Source: Himantopus leucocephalus
Taxonomy: Eukaryota; Chordata; Aves; Charadriiformes; Recurvirostridae
Assembly: GCA_003993805.1 (NCBI GenBank)
Contig: RSEF01000005.1
Location: 41,468,755 to 41,532,754, forward strand
Reading direction: 5' to 3'
DNA length: 64,000 nucleotides
The number at the start of each line of letters is the position of its first letter. Position 1 is the stretch's first letter. The position numbers and the translations under genes were made by a program. Below are positions 12,201-23,008 of this stretch, piece by piece. A model generated the notes under the pieces. It saw only the letters and a program-made list of their open reading frames with translations. It was not told the origin of the DNA and did no database searches.

Positions 12201-15200
12201 TCTAGCCAGTCCAGCTGGCTTTCCTGAGACTTGGAAGCCTTGTTATGGATCGCTGCTCCCAAAGATATCTCTCTCTCTCTGCATTTCTACCTTTTCACTC
12301 CCTGGCAGGAGAGTAGCAGGTTCTGAATGTGCTGCATTTTTATCCCCCTCTCAGGTCTGAATACAGGTTGCTTCTACGCCCTGTCCACTCTGCTGAACCG
12401 CATGGTGATCCATCACTACCCAGTAAGTGCATCCAACCCTCATGGCCCTCTGACGCTCGCTATTGTCCAGCGCTGGCTGCCAAAAGAGAGTCTGTGAGAA
12501 ATGCAATGCCACAGCACTTCTGGCTGGCTCTGGCACAAGTTGGCTGGCTAGCAGGAGTTCCTTTAGTTCTTTACCCCACCCCATGCAAAAGCTGGCAAGC
12601 TCTAGCGAAGACAGCTCCTTTACACCCTAAATGACAGCATTTTCTTCTGAGAAATTCTTCCAGCAATTGCCTCCACCCTGTTCCTGACAGTGATTTCTAC
12701 CAGGACGTCTGTACCAGGAGTTGCCCACACTCATGCTCTGGTGGCAGAAGGTTGGGGTGCCTCAGTAGCTGAGCTACTGTAGAGTTTAATGCTGGGGCTG
12801 CGTGCCAGAGAGCTCCTTTCTGTGCTGCCTTATAGGAGGTCCCAATATTTCCTGGTCAATCTGGCCCAAATCCTAACACTAGACAGCAAGCTTCATAAGG
12901 CTTATGCTGGCTCCTCTGAGAGTGTCTGTTCGTGCTGACGAGTGTTCACCTTTTTATCTGGGCTGGCTCAGAGAGAAGTGCAAAACTGCTTTTCTTTGTG
13001 GGCCAAAATAGGGCACTGTCTTGGCTCATAGTGGGCCCAAAAGTGTTCTTGTGAAGGCTAGTTCTGGTTAGTGTGTTACCAGCAGAAGACATGTATGGGA
13101 TGCCAACTTTGGTGTCTCTTCCTCTCTGGGTTCTCTGCACTTTGCTTCTTGTTGACTATGACTTAGCTCCTGCATTTGTGTGAGTGTGTGTGTGTCTCAC
13201 CACAGGGGGAGGAGGTGAATGCTGGCAGGATTGGACTCACCATTGTACTGTCGGGGATGGTTGGGGCTTTGATCTCCGGCATCTGGTTGGACAGAACCAA
13301 AACCTACAAGTAAGTCCCTTGTTTGCCTCTGTGCCTCTAGTGACTGTGCTCTTCCCCCACACTGTGCAAGGAGCAACCCTGTGCAGTTGCAACTCGGCAG
13401 TCCAAGGACTGAATCATTGGGAGGGTTTGTAGGAAAAAAAAATACAGTTCTTCAAAATCCAGTTAGTGTAAAGTGAAGTTTGGAGCTGTGTGTTAGTCTG
13501 CACTGGGCCCATACAAGGTCTGGTTCTAGTGTCCCTAGGGAGGCACAGGGAGAGGATGAGATGGCCCAGCAGCTGCTTTGTCAGGGATGAGAGAGTTCTT
13601 GGCACACGCGGAATCAAGACTGTACCAGACTATTTCTCAGCCCTTACAAACCAGCTTCTGTGAATCTTTGTCCGGCTTAATGAAAGGCACATTGAATCCA
13701 GTGCCCAGAGGCATTGTGTGAGGGCATGCTGCTGTATTTAGGGCAGGCATAAGGGGTATTGGGGTTGCAAGTGGATGATTCTGTATTTGCTGCCTGGTGG
13801 GTTGGGAAGGCAGATCTGACCAGCATACCCTGCTATCTGCAAAGGGACAGCTAAGAATCTTTGGGTGTCCTGCAGCTCCCAGTCCTCAGGAGCTCGGATG
13901 TCACCGACAGACCTCTGTAGGGTTTCCTGGGGGATGGAGAGTGCCTCTCCCGTCTTATGTTGGGGTCTGTGTAATCAGCTTTTCAGTTTCCCTGCTGGCT
14001 TTGAGAACTGTGCTATAACCTGTTGTCTGAGCAGGTTAGGTGAGAGATGTTTTTACTGGTGATGTGCTGGTCATGAACTGATGGCAACTTTGGCGTTCTT
14101 TTCCTTGCAGCAGCTTTTCACCTGGGGGAGTCCCACTGCCATTATTCTACCTGATATCTTGGGCCAGAAAAAGCAAGTTCTCATTGTGGGCAGCTTAGAT
14201 GAATCTGGCTAGCTGTGGGCTTGCAGCTTCTGAAGTGGCCTCTGACCCTAACTGTCAAGTACAGGGATCAAAAATGGAGAGGAAATGGGCTTCTCTAACA
14301 AGAAAAAGTGGTAGCTGAGGGCTCCTGGGGGTGCTGGGGAAGAGGAGCAGATGACTAATACAGAGACTGGCAGGTTGGTGCTGTTTCTAGATCATTGTGT
14401 GCCACTGGGTAGTTCTCATTTGGCAGTCCTGGGAAGTACAAACAGAGCTGTTATGAACTGCCCTAGCGAACTGTGCAGTGTAACTTGTGCCTCTTTCCAG
14501 CCCGGGGCTAGTGGTAAGGTAGCCTCAACTGGCACTGCTAGGGCGGGTGGTGTTCCTGATTCTCCTGAAGTGGAGCTAGGTTGCAGCACGAATGCTGAAG
14601 ACCTTTGTGGCTCACCAGGCAGAGCTGGGACTTGAAATTTGGCAGAATGGGGGGTAGGAATCCTGGATTTGTTCCACGGCCCCTTCTTGCTTGGAGGGGG
14701 ACCATGTAGGTGGGCAGAGCTGGCTGAGAGTGCAGAAAAATGTGGCTATGCCACCCATGGAATTTATCCTACGGATCCCAGGGACTATCTGGAGATAGAG
14801 TTAGCCTTAGGTGAGGAAAACCACTAAGAATTTGTTCTCCATTGCAGCCCACAAAGTGGATTTCTGTGGAACTAGCAGAATTTTTGAGTGCTACAGAGTC
14901 TTTATTTAGCCCCATTTAGAAGTCTATTTAAAAAAACTGTCAAGATGCCAGATGTTCTAGGTAGGTACCCTCCCCCTTTCCTCCGTTGCTCAGATAGTGT
15001 CAGGAACGAAATGGTAAGCACATGAAAATCAGGAAGGAAAGATGTGAAGTCCTTTTTTTAGGGAGAGAGAGGGAAGCAAATGAATGGGATCCAGCTGTGA
15101 TTGAGGGGAGCAGGGGGAGGTTAATAACAGCAGGAATTGCAGAGCTCTACACGTGTGTTTGATCTTTACTGTCCCATCAGCAGTTCCTTGAAAGGGTAAA

Positions 15201-18200
15201 GCTGTGCTAAGTCAGGCTTTCCCCATCTGTCATGCTCAGGCACCAAATGGCCTTGCATTCTTGCTTTTATTTGGCAGGCAAGTCCCTGCAGCAGCCCCTG
15301 TGCTGTTCTTATTTTTGGAATTAGCAGGCACAGATTTGGCCCATACAAATACGTGAGTTACGTTGTGATGAGTGAGCAGTCCCAGAACTGGGGCTGCCTC
15401 TGGTGGCTTGTTGAGAACAGCCCACCAAGTCAAAAGGATGCATTTTGACATCAAGCTAAATGGTGCTCCATGTACATCCTTCAGGTCCCTGGTTCTGAGG
15501 AGAGATGGGATTGTGACACCTGGAGACTCCTGGGTCTGTTGTTATTTGTAGGGGAGTCTGGCTCACAATCAGGGGTTTGGGGACTAGATTAACCAGCGCT
15601 TCTCTCTGGCCACACTTTGATTTTATGGTGCTGTTCACATGGCCTTGGGTCCAGCTGATTCCAGACAGTGCTCTCTGCTGTCATTGCTGCATCTCTGTAA
15701 GGCAAGATGTCAGAAATATCCATCTTTCTCCATTGACTAGGCAGAGGACCCCAAGTGGTGTGTTAATTAGGTCTGTACAGGCCCAAAGTGTGTTAAAATA
15801 TGGGGGCGGGAGGAAAGACTTGGATATTGGAGAATAGGGCACTTGGATCTCTTCCACTGAAAGTTGAGTGCTCTTTCAGCCTAGCCTGGCCTGCAATTTG
15901 GGTCTTCTTGTTGTAACCCTTTTCCAGGTTAGTCCTTGTGTAATGGATATGCCTTAACCCTGTCCTGCCATATGTCTTATGTAAATAATTTACCAAGGCT
16001 GTCCTTTTTTGTGACCTTCATACAGGAAGAAGGTGGCATAAATCTGAGTGCAGAAGGATGAGGGGGTGGTGAAAACCAAAACAGCCCTCTTCAATTCTTC
16101 CCTTCTCCAGCACCTGACACCTCAGTGTCTTCAGCAGTGAGATCCTTCTGGGAGTATAGGGACCAGGCCTTTGTTCAGTGTCTTGCACAGTCTAGAATGT
16201 GCTGTCCTCATTGAAAAGTCTGTGGAGGTCATCTGTCATCCCAGTCCGTACGGCAGAGCGCTTTGGAGCTGCACACAACATCCCAGTGAGCAGTGAAAGC
16301 TGTGGCATGTGGCTGTGGCCCCCCCTGGCCCATTTGTTGCTTCAGATGTTGCTTGACTCTAGTGTTTTCGCTGCTCCAATCCCCTGTGTGTCTGCTCCTG
16401 TCCCTTTGGTTTTCCTCATCCAAGTGACCTTGTGAGACACGGCTGGGCTGGGCCATGCCCGTTTGTGTTGGGTTGACCCTGGCTGGAAGCCAGGTGCCCA
16501 CCAAAGCCGTACTCTAGGGCTTCCTCTGGAGTTGGCTGAACAGCAGGAGTCATCCTCTCCATCTCAGTCCTGTTCCCTGGTGGTGCTGGTTCTGGCTGTC
16601 TTTTTTTCCCCAAGGTCTCTCTTTTCTCACAGTCCCTTGTGTGAGTTCTTTAATTTGCCTCTTCAGAAGGGTAGCGAATGTGGCTGGGAAGGCAGATGAA
16701 TGTCAGGGCAGCTTAGGTTCACCTAAGTGACAAGCGTGTCAGCTCCTTCACAGATCTCCCTCTGGCTCTGCCACAGAGACTTGGCAGCTGGTGCCTTCGT
16801 AGCACTGCTTCCACATCGGTGGGCTGGGCTTCCTTCCCACACCCCAGAGCACAGAGGTAGGTTAACCCCAGTTGTCCTAAGGTGATGTGGCAGGATGTGT
16901 AACTTCCAGCCTGCACTCACTGCACTGGTCAGCCTGTTAAAGAAACTGGTGGTACCTGTTCCAGACAATAATGATCAGTCCCTGTAGGGCTGTCATGGGA
17001 ACAGGTTGCTTAAAACACCAGAATGCTGTGTGAAAGTCCTCTGTGAATCTGCTTCTCCTCCTTTGTGTTTCTATCTCTCCCATAAATAATTTATGGCTAT
17101 GATAAGAGGCTTATCAAGCAAAACTGGGCATTCTTCCATGCCCTGGTGCCCCTAGGGCCACAGAGCATTCTTGTCCTCTAGTGAACATGGTGACAAAGGC
17201 CACTTCCTGTGAAACACCCTGCCTTGGTGTCTTTCCCCAGGGTTTCTTTGTTTCCCTGTGCACCAGTGTCTACCTGTGTGTCAGTTAAACCCTTTTCAAA
17301 ATTTTGGGTCTGGCTTGGACTGCTGGGCACTGAATCTCCTTTCTTGTCACCAGTGGGATGCTCAGGGGAGTAGGGTCTTGCTGAAGTCTGGTTTAGCAGA
17401 AGTCTGCTTGTGTGCTTGAGGCTGTTTCCTGTGGCAGGAGTTGCAGTCGGGGCTGTCTGTTCAAGTCCCAGTTAGGGTCTGTGGTGAGCAGGCAGTTGCT
17501 CAGTGCATGGCTTCAGGGTGCTTCCTGGTGTGTGATCACCTTCGGTCTTGGTCTTTCACAAGGGTCTGTCAATTTGTTTTTTTCCTGCTGGACCCTAATG
17601 ATTCAGGGAGGTCGGCGAGGAAAGCTCATAGTCTCCTAGAGCCAGCTAATATGCGGTAGATGAGGTACCCATGGCAAGGTCAAACAGTTTTCTCCATTTT
17701 GTCCTCCACTTAGTTCTGCAGTTCCAATGGAGAACAACCTCAAGAGCTGCCTGCTCCTGTGAACCTGCCTGCTCTAGTTCTCAGTGCTGGGGGCTGCATG
17801 TTCTGGGAACTTCTTTCTCGCATCTTGACTAGTGACGTAGCATCAATGTGAAACAAAAGTCTTGACCGCATCTGGTCACTATCTCACTCATCACCTTTGC
17901 CTGGAGATGAGGGGCAAAGTACAACTGTTGGCAACTGTCATGACAGAGCGAATCAGATACAAACTACTTGGAATACTTGAACCATAAGCCTAGGAAACTG
18001 GGTGAGATTTTGTGGGACTATCGTAAGACCTCTGTACTGAATCCAAAACTGGCTGTGGGGAGAAAATAATAATTAAAAAAAATACATGTGCCAAGTTGTC
18101 TCTACTGGCAGAGACTAAGCTCCTTAGGGCCACAGCCGCCTCTTGGAGGCCCGCGCTGTATTTTAGCATTGACTGCTCTGTAGTTTGGAGACTCCTGTTT

Positions 18201-21200
18201 ATGGAAGGAGCAGCCAGTTCAAACTTGGTCGTGCAGCCCAGGGAGCTGTAATTCTGGTCTTGAGTCCTTTTCCTAATCAGCACTTCCTCCACGGCTGCTT
18301 CTCAAGGGATGGGAGGCATAAGAACTCATGGGAGATATCTGAGAAACCTGTATTAAGCAGAAAAAGGCTTTTACCTGCTTCTCTTTCACTTTCTGAGGCT
18401 GCTTTCAAACTCCTCTGACAGTCTTTCAGCTCTTCTCCTTCTGCAGCCTCCAGGCTGCGTGCCAGCCACATAGCAGCTCTCTATAATGGGTTACAGCAGA
18501 AGTAAGCAGCCCCTTTATGGTGCCTTCACAGATGACTTTTTTCCCCTCCATGAAGGCACTGGAAAGAAGACATTCTAGAAATGATACAGCATTGGAGGTT
18601 AAGGGATCTGCCTACCCCTTTGATACAAAACAAAATTACTTGTCACAGCAAAATGTTGTTTAGCCTTTCAGTACATTAAATGTGTCTGGTGAACCTTCGT
18701 AAGCATGGATCGATAGTTGAAATCTGAAATTAGCTTCTCAAGCCTGTACTTGAATAAGAATTGACGTATGAGCATGAACCCCACTGACTTCAGTCATTGC
18801 AGCAGTGAGGGAGGACAGAACCTTAGCTGGAAAATTCTGGTTTTATCCGTAGTACTTTCTGGTTTTATCCAGTGTACTGGAAATATTTTATTACACAATA
18901 TAATACTGGCTGCCCATTTGGGGTTGGATTTTTGACAGTGGTCATTTGCATTAAAAAGGAAAAAAAAAGTGAAAATAGTTTGAGGTTTAGTTTCTTTAGT
19001 AGAATTCTAGGAACTGATACCAAACGCATTCTTTACTGGATTAAGACTGAAATTTGGTAGAAAGAACACAAGTAGCTCATGGTTATACATTCAACTTCTT
19101 CCTAAAAGACAATGGCCAAAAAGTTTTGTCAACTCTGGTAATTGTTCTGCTTCCAACATCCCGGTGGACTTTCAGGTAAAGTATTTACCCTTCCCTCCCT
19201 CCCTCCCTCCCTCCCTTTGAAGGGTACTTGCTACCTCCTGTACTAGAAAGAGCCTTGGGTTTTTTGAGTGTGGGAAGGGTTTCTTTGGTGTCTAGTCAGG
19301 GATGACAGTTGCTGATGTTTTGGTTCTGGTAAAGCTGGCCTGGACTGCTGCGTGTGTCTTGCAGTACCGAGCCCACTGACATTCCTCAGCACGGCCAGGA
19401 TCTGCAGGTCTGGCTGTTCCCAGGATCTGCCTGGCATGCTTCCTGGGCACAGGGTCTCTTTGTCCCCTCTGCCCAGAGATGAGAGCTTGTGGCTCAGCTG
19501 CCGTTGGCCGTGGAACTGGCACTAGCCCTGCTAAACGCTCACGTGGCTTGAGGGGTGAGCCTGTGAGGGCAACCTGGCTTGCACGTCACCTCTCCAAGTA
19601 CAGTAGGCAGTTTAAACACAGAAAGGAGCAGCAGTGAATGGATAGCACTGAAAAATACAGGCCCATAACACTATCTAGCAGTGTTGTCACCTCTTCCCTT
19701 TGATTTCCTGCTTGGGAATGCTCAATCTCTTTGGCTCCTGCTTATAAGTAAGCGTGTCCAACTGGTTATGGTACAGAGAGTGACCAAGAAAGGTTAACAA
19801 TCTCTTTATTTGACTCTTTTTCTCCCCCTCAAGAGACATGTACAGTACATGACCAGGGACCTGACAGCCCGTAGTAGGATCTGAGCAGCTTGGCTGCCTC
19901 ATAGGTGCCTCCTTATAGATGTGATGCTCTGATCCCACAGGGACCAAAGGCCCTGGTCATGAGGTGGGGATGTGAAAACTCCTAGGTCCTGTTCGTGCTT
20001 CTCCTGCTGCCCTGCTGTGTGTGCAGGCATTTCTGTGCTCTCTGTCGGTCCAGTTCCTCTGTCTGGGGTAAGGGCGTCAGAAAGCTGTGCAACTTTTTTA
20101 AATATTTTTTTTTAATCCATGTGCTGCGAACTATACCAAGATCTGTGGGCAAAAAGAATAGGAGGACTGGATTAAATAAAACCCTGACTCTGCTTTTCTT
20201 TGCAGACAGACAACACTAGTCGTCTATATCATGTCTCTGGGGGGAATGATAGCCTACACCTTCACTCTGAGCCTAGGCCACCTCTGGGTGGTCTTTGTGA
20301 CTGCAGGCGTGCTGGGGTAAGTTCATGTGCAGGCTGCTTTCCTCTACATGTGAGCTGCTAGGGGATGAGCAGGGAGGCAGAGCTCATGGCGCAGGAGCAA
20401 TTGGGAAGAGCCGTAGTCTGTCTGTGGCTCCTGCATGGTTTAAAGACATGCATCCCATCTTTTTCTTGTATGTGTTTCATTAGTCAGCGACATTAGTGTG
20501 GCCCTGCTCAGCTGCAGCTGCCTTAAATGTTCCAGGTAATCAAGTGATAGCATTTGGGAATCGAGTGGTACCACAGCCCTGTAGATGACCAGTGGGCAGG
20601 AATGAAAAGCACGTGGGCCTGGGTGGCTATTTGACCGTGCATGGGATGATGTCCCTTAGAGTTACTTGTGGGAGATGTTGCTTTCAATGCCTTGTTCTTG
20701 TAGAAACCAGCAGTTCCCTGCTGGCTTGGCTCTGTGGCTTGAGGCTGTGGACAAAGTTATTTCTGTGTAGAAGGAAGACCTGTGCCATGGTGAGGGAGTC
20801 AGACAGCTGCCTGGGCTGTGACAATGCTAGGGGAAACATACTGTGCAGTCACTGAAGCATTCCATAAGGGTTATGGGCTACACTGTGCTACTTCAGTCTT
20901 CCTTCTGGCATTTGCTGAGTCTTCCTTTCTGTGTGTTTCTTTACAGGTTTTTCATGACAGGATACCTTCCCCTGGGCTTTGAGTTTGCTGCAGAGTTGAC
21001 ATACCCAGAGTCAGAAGGAACATCATCAGGGCTCCTTAATGTCTCAGCACAGGTAGGTGTGCTGTTTTCCCTTTGCTTGCCTCTTTATAGACAGAGAGAT
21101 TAAATTGTAGTTCCCAGCCTTGACTCCTATTTCTTGTCCATGATTATTGTAATGTACTGCAAGTCTAAGTGCCCTGGGACCTGGGTCTTTGAGTGATGTT

Positions 21201-23008
21201 CCTCATGGCGTTTCTCTAGTGGCGCCCATTCTGTTTCTGCTTAGGAAAATCCATCAGTATGCCAGTCATCCTTGCCTTTTCCAACATTGCTCCTAACAGC
21301 CTAGGACCTGGATCTTCTCCAGTGAGAGATGGGATTCCAGCCTTAAGGGTCACCTGTCTTCCTATCAGCTGCAAGGAGGTGCCTCTGGATATGTTTATAA
21401 CCAAACTTTAGCCTCACTGGGCCAACAGCTTGGCTGGCCTGTATGCTCTGATACTTTGGTAAAGCTGCGAAGCTGTTTGGGCTGCTTTATAGTAACAGTA
21501 CAGCTTGACACTGCCTTTGTTTGCAGATTTTTGGTATTGCCTTCACCATTGGCCAAGGGCAAATCATGGATCATTTTGGGACAAAGGCAGGAAACCTCTT
21601 TCTTTGTTCCTTCCTGTTCCTGGGGACTATTATGACAGGTAATTAAATTTTTCAGTGTTCGTCTTCTGTGACTCTTCCCTTTGGGCTTGGCATATGAATT
21701 GAAGGGCTTTTGTGTGTGGTGGTGCCTGCAGGAAAGCGCAGGACCCACACAGCAGTCCCATCGCAATGCTGCTGTGCTTCTTGAAGCAGCTGGTCTGTGT
21801 TACAAAGAAGATCCAAGGCTTCTTGCCCTGGCTGCTGGCAGGGATCTCAAAGATGCACCTTCTACATGCTGCAATAAGGAGTCTCTATCCTGCCTGTTTC
21901 AGAAGTGCTCTCTGCCTTATCCAGGAGAGTGGTTTCCCTTGCTCACCGTAACGCACTCCTGTCTCCTCTGGGGCCTCTGCTGCCCCTTTGAGTCCTGGGG
22001 AAATTGATGTGGGCTCTGCACAGTGACTTAACTACCTTCACATCTCTCTTTCTCCCTCTGTCCCAGCATTCATTAAGGCTGATCTCCGAAGACAGCAGGC
22101 CAATTTGGATAATGAACAGACAGTGAGTAAACCCCCCTTCAATTCCTGTTGTGCCCCTGCTATTAGCTCAGGACAGCACCCAACCTCTCTCCTTTCTAGG
22201 AGTGGGGCTGGCCTTCTCTGAGTTATGATAGCAGCTGCGATTCTCTTCTCTTATCCCACAGCTTCTTGCTCAGCCTGTGGGGAATCTCCTTTTTAGCATT
22301 TTCAGACAGGTGGCTGTAATGCCAGCACTGCCAGCTGCTGTGGCCTCCGTTTGTTTACTGTTAATGTCATGCAGAATCTGTAGGCTCTGGTCCTCTGGGA
22401 GTCTGCAGTCTCCGTATTGGCTAGGGATAGATGTAGGACAGCACTGTGCTTGCCTCTCTGCCCTGACAATGCGCTGAGTCCTCCAGTGCTCTGTCCTTAT
22501 TTAGAGCTGGGTAACTATTATTCCAGGCCCCTAGGAAGGCAGATTATTCCTCTTATTCTCTGTCCTCGGCTGCCAAGTGGGGTTCGGTGTACGGGACTGG
22601 AGGAAGCTAAGTGGCAAAGCCCAAGTGAGGGCTTGAGCAGCCTGGCTCCCCCCACTTTGCACAGTGCTGCAGACAAGGCTAGCTCATATGTGCGCACCAG
22701 AGCTCAGGGTATGATGTCCCTGCAGCATGCTGTGCAATAAATGCAGCTGTTCCCATGTGTGAGAGGGCCTCCGGTGAACTAATTGCAGTGGATACTCTTA
22801 AAAGCTCTCCCTGCAGGGAAAGGGAGGGGGATGGTTGGTTGAGACTTTTCCTTATTGCTCTGGGTTCCTCTTCTAGGATGTTAGCAGAGATGTCCACTCA
22901 ATGTTCAGGAAGCCATCAGCGACCGTGACTAGCAAAGTGCGTAAGCTCAGGTCTCTGCTGTCTCGAGTCAGCTTTTTTCAGAAGACAGTGCTGCCTTCCT
23001 CCAGATAA
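6090..23008 (+). CDS. FLVCR2: FLVCR2, exons 2-10 (5'-partial; exon 1 upstream of window)
   Basis: Major-facilitator transporter of the SLC49 family at the plasma membrane. The mammalian orthologue is described as a choline transporter of brain endothelium, earlier linked to haem, and its loss causes Fowler syndrome. Nine exons join in frame (phases 1,1,0,2,2,0,1,0, then stop) to give 323 residues, the C-terminal part of a protein of about 525. Visible family motifs are [15 protein letters not shown] (a membrane helix at the start of exon 2), [13 protein letters not shown] (central cytosolic loop), [45 protein letters not shown] and ELTYPESEG, covering roughly TM5 to TM12. FLVCR1 is a close paralogue; neighbours ERG28 and TTLL5 decide for FLVCR2. 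No AATAAA follows the stop closely; TATAAA variants occur at 23786 and 23801. The long N-terminal exon 1 is absent, so the start codon is not in this window. Confidence 0.95.
7501..7641 (+). CDS. FLVCR2: FLVCR2 exon 3
   Basis: 141 nt, acceptor ttcag, donor gtaagg, phase 1 to 1. It encodes the cytosolic loop between the two MFS halves ([13 protein letters not shown]) and the start of TM7 ([10 protein letters not shown]). The loop is proline- and basic-rich, as in both FLVCR paralogues. Confidence 0.95.
11319..11743. repeat. 425-bp imperfect palindrome (long inverted repeat) in FLVCR2 intron 3
   Basis: Both arms are about 210 bp with almost no loop; the centre is near 11528-11529 in CCTTTGGAAAGG. 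Outer ends are ATCACTGAAGCC (11319-11330) and its reverse complement (11732-11743). The best block, 11404-11444 against 11615-11655, matches at 38 of 41 positions; the remainder is roughly 65-75 % by eye with small indels and a poly-T run (about 11717-11730) in the right arm. There is no coding potential. It could be a palindromic MITE-like DNA element or a hairpin-RNA source; I do not recognise a family. Confidence 0.85.
12355..12422 (+). CDS. FLVCR2: FLVCR2 exon 4
   Basis: 68 nt, acceptor ctcag, donor gtaagt (exon ends ...CCA), phase 1 to 0. It encodes the rest of TM7, [18 protein letters not shown], followed by IHHYP. The [11 protein letters not shown] block is shared with mammalian FLVCR2. 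Confidence 0.95.
13206..13309 (+). CDS. FLVCR2: FLVCR2 exon 5
   Basis: 104 nt after acceptor cacag, donor gtaagt, phase 0 to 2. It begins [14 protein letters not shown] (TM8) and ends [10 protein letters not shown], the MFS-type loop with D and R/K residues between TM8 and TM9. Confidence 0.95.
16466..16545 (+). mobile_element. LTR-terminus fragment (avian ERV type)
   Basis: TGTTGGGTTGACCCTGGCTG, then GAAGCCAGGTGCCCACCAAA and GCC. It starts with TG as an LTR 5' end should and matches the reversed copy at 55.8 kb over the first ~45 bases. Beyond about 16520 similarity fades. No retroviral coding sequence is attached. Confidence 0.65.
19192..19216. repeat. (TCCC)n microsatellite, FLVCR2 intron 5
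   Basis: About six tandem TCCC units. Confidence 0.9.
20206..20316 (+). CDS. FLVCR2: FLVCR2 exon 6
   Basis: 111 nt, acceptor tgcag, donor gtaagt, phase 2 to 2. It encodes [29 protein letters not shown] and VTAGVLG, which make up TM9 and the start of TM10. The preceding intron (13310-20205, 6.9 kb) is the longest FLVCR2 intron wholly inside the window. Confidence 0.95.
20947..21052 (+). CDS. FLVCR2: FLVCR2 exon 7
   Basis: 106 nt, acceptor ttacag, donor gtaggt, phase 2 to 0. It contains [20 protein letters not shown], the most conserved stretch of the C-terminal half in vertebrate FLVCR proteins, ending NVSAQ. Confidence 0.96.
21527..21638 (+). CDS. FLVCR2: FLVCR2 exon 8
   Basis: 112 nt, acceptor ttgcag, donor gtaatt, phase 0 to 1. 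It encodes [15 protein letters not shown] (TM11), a short HFGTKAGN loop and a hydrophobic TM12 ([14 protein letters not shown]). Confidence 0.95.
22067..22122 (+). CDS. FLVCR2: FLVCR2 exon 9
   Basis: 56 nt, acceptor cccag, donor gtgagt, phase 1 to 0. It encodes [19 protein letters not shown], the membrane exit of TM12 and the start of the cytosolic tail. If the donor is not used the frame stays open for 32 more codons to TGA at 22219-22221. Confidence 0.93.
22736..22741 (+). terminator. Canonical AATAAA inside FLVCR2 intron 9
   Basis: It lies 515 nt after an in-frame stop (22219-22221) reached if the exon 9 donor is skipped. It could serve an alternative short-tail transcript. Confidence 0.3.
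22877..23008 (+). CDS. FLVCR2: FLVCR2 terminal coding exon 10 (cytosolic tail)
   Basis: 132 nt after a ttctag acceptor with a pyrimidine tract, in frame (phase 0) from exon 9, ending in TAA at 23006-23008. The 43-residue tail starts [10 protein letters not shown] and is rich in basic and serine residues ([11 protein letters not shown]). It does not resemble the acidic tail I remember for mammals. Tails of this family diverge freely, so this is the most uncertain exon of the gene. It was chosen because it is the first good acceptor giving an in-frame stop. Confidence 0.68.
   Translation, partial: DVSRDVHSMFRKPSATVTSKVRKLRSLLSRVSFFQKTVLPSSR

Larger units (their letters stand above)
6232..12354 (+). 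other. FLVCR2 introns 2 and 3 (exon 3 at 7501-7641 lies inside)
   Basis: Intron 2 (6232-7500) has a poly-T run at about 6831-6846. Intron 3 (7642-12354) has poly-T at about 9064-9080 and the long palindrome at 11319-11743. No other gene is seen. Confidence 0.8.
12423..20205 (+). other. FLVCR2 introns 4 and 5 (exon 5 at 13206-13309 lies inside)
   Basis: These hold the LTR fragment at 16466-16545 and the TCCC microsatellite at 19192-19216. No exon is needed here: exon 5 to exon 6 phase is continuous. Nothing else is recognised. Confidence 0.8.
20317..22876 (+). other. FLVCR2 introns 6-9 (exons 7, 8 and 9 lie inside)
   Basis: Introns of 630, 474, 428 and 754 bp. Intron 9 holds the AATAAA at 22736. 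I see no repeats or other genes. Confidence 0.8.

Noticed and set aside
22277..22477. Possible extra FLVCR2 exon after a cccacag acceptor at about 22260
   Set aside because: The reading lacks family similarity and a convincing donor; the exon at 22877 gives a cleaner terminal exon.
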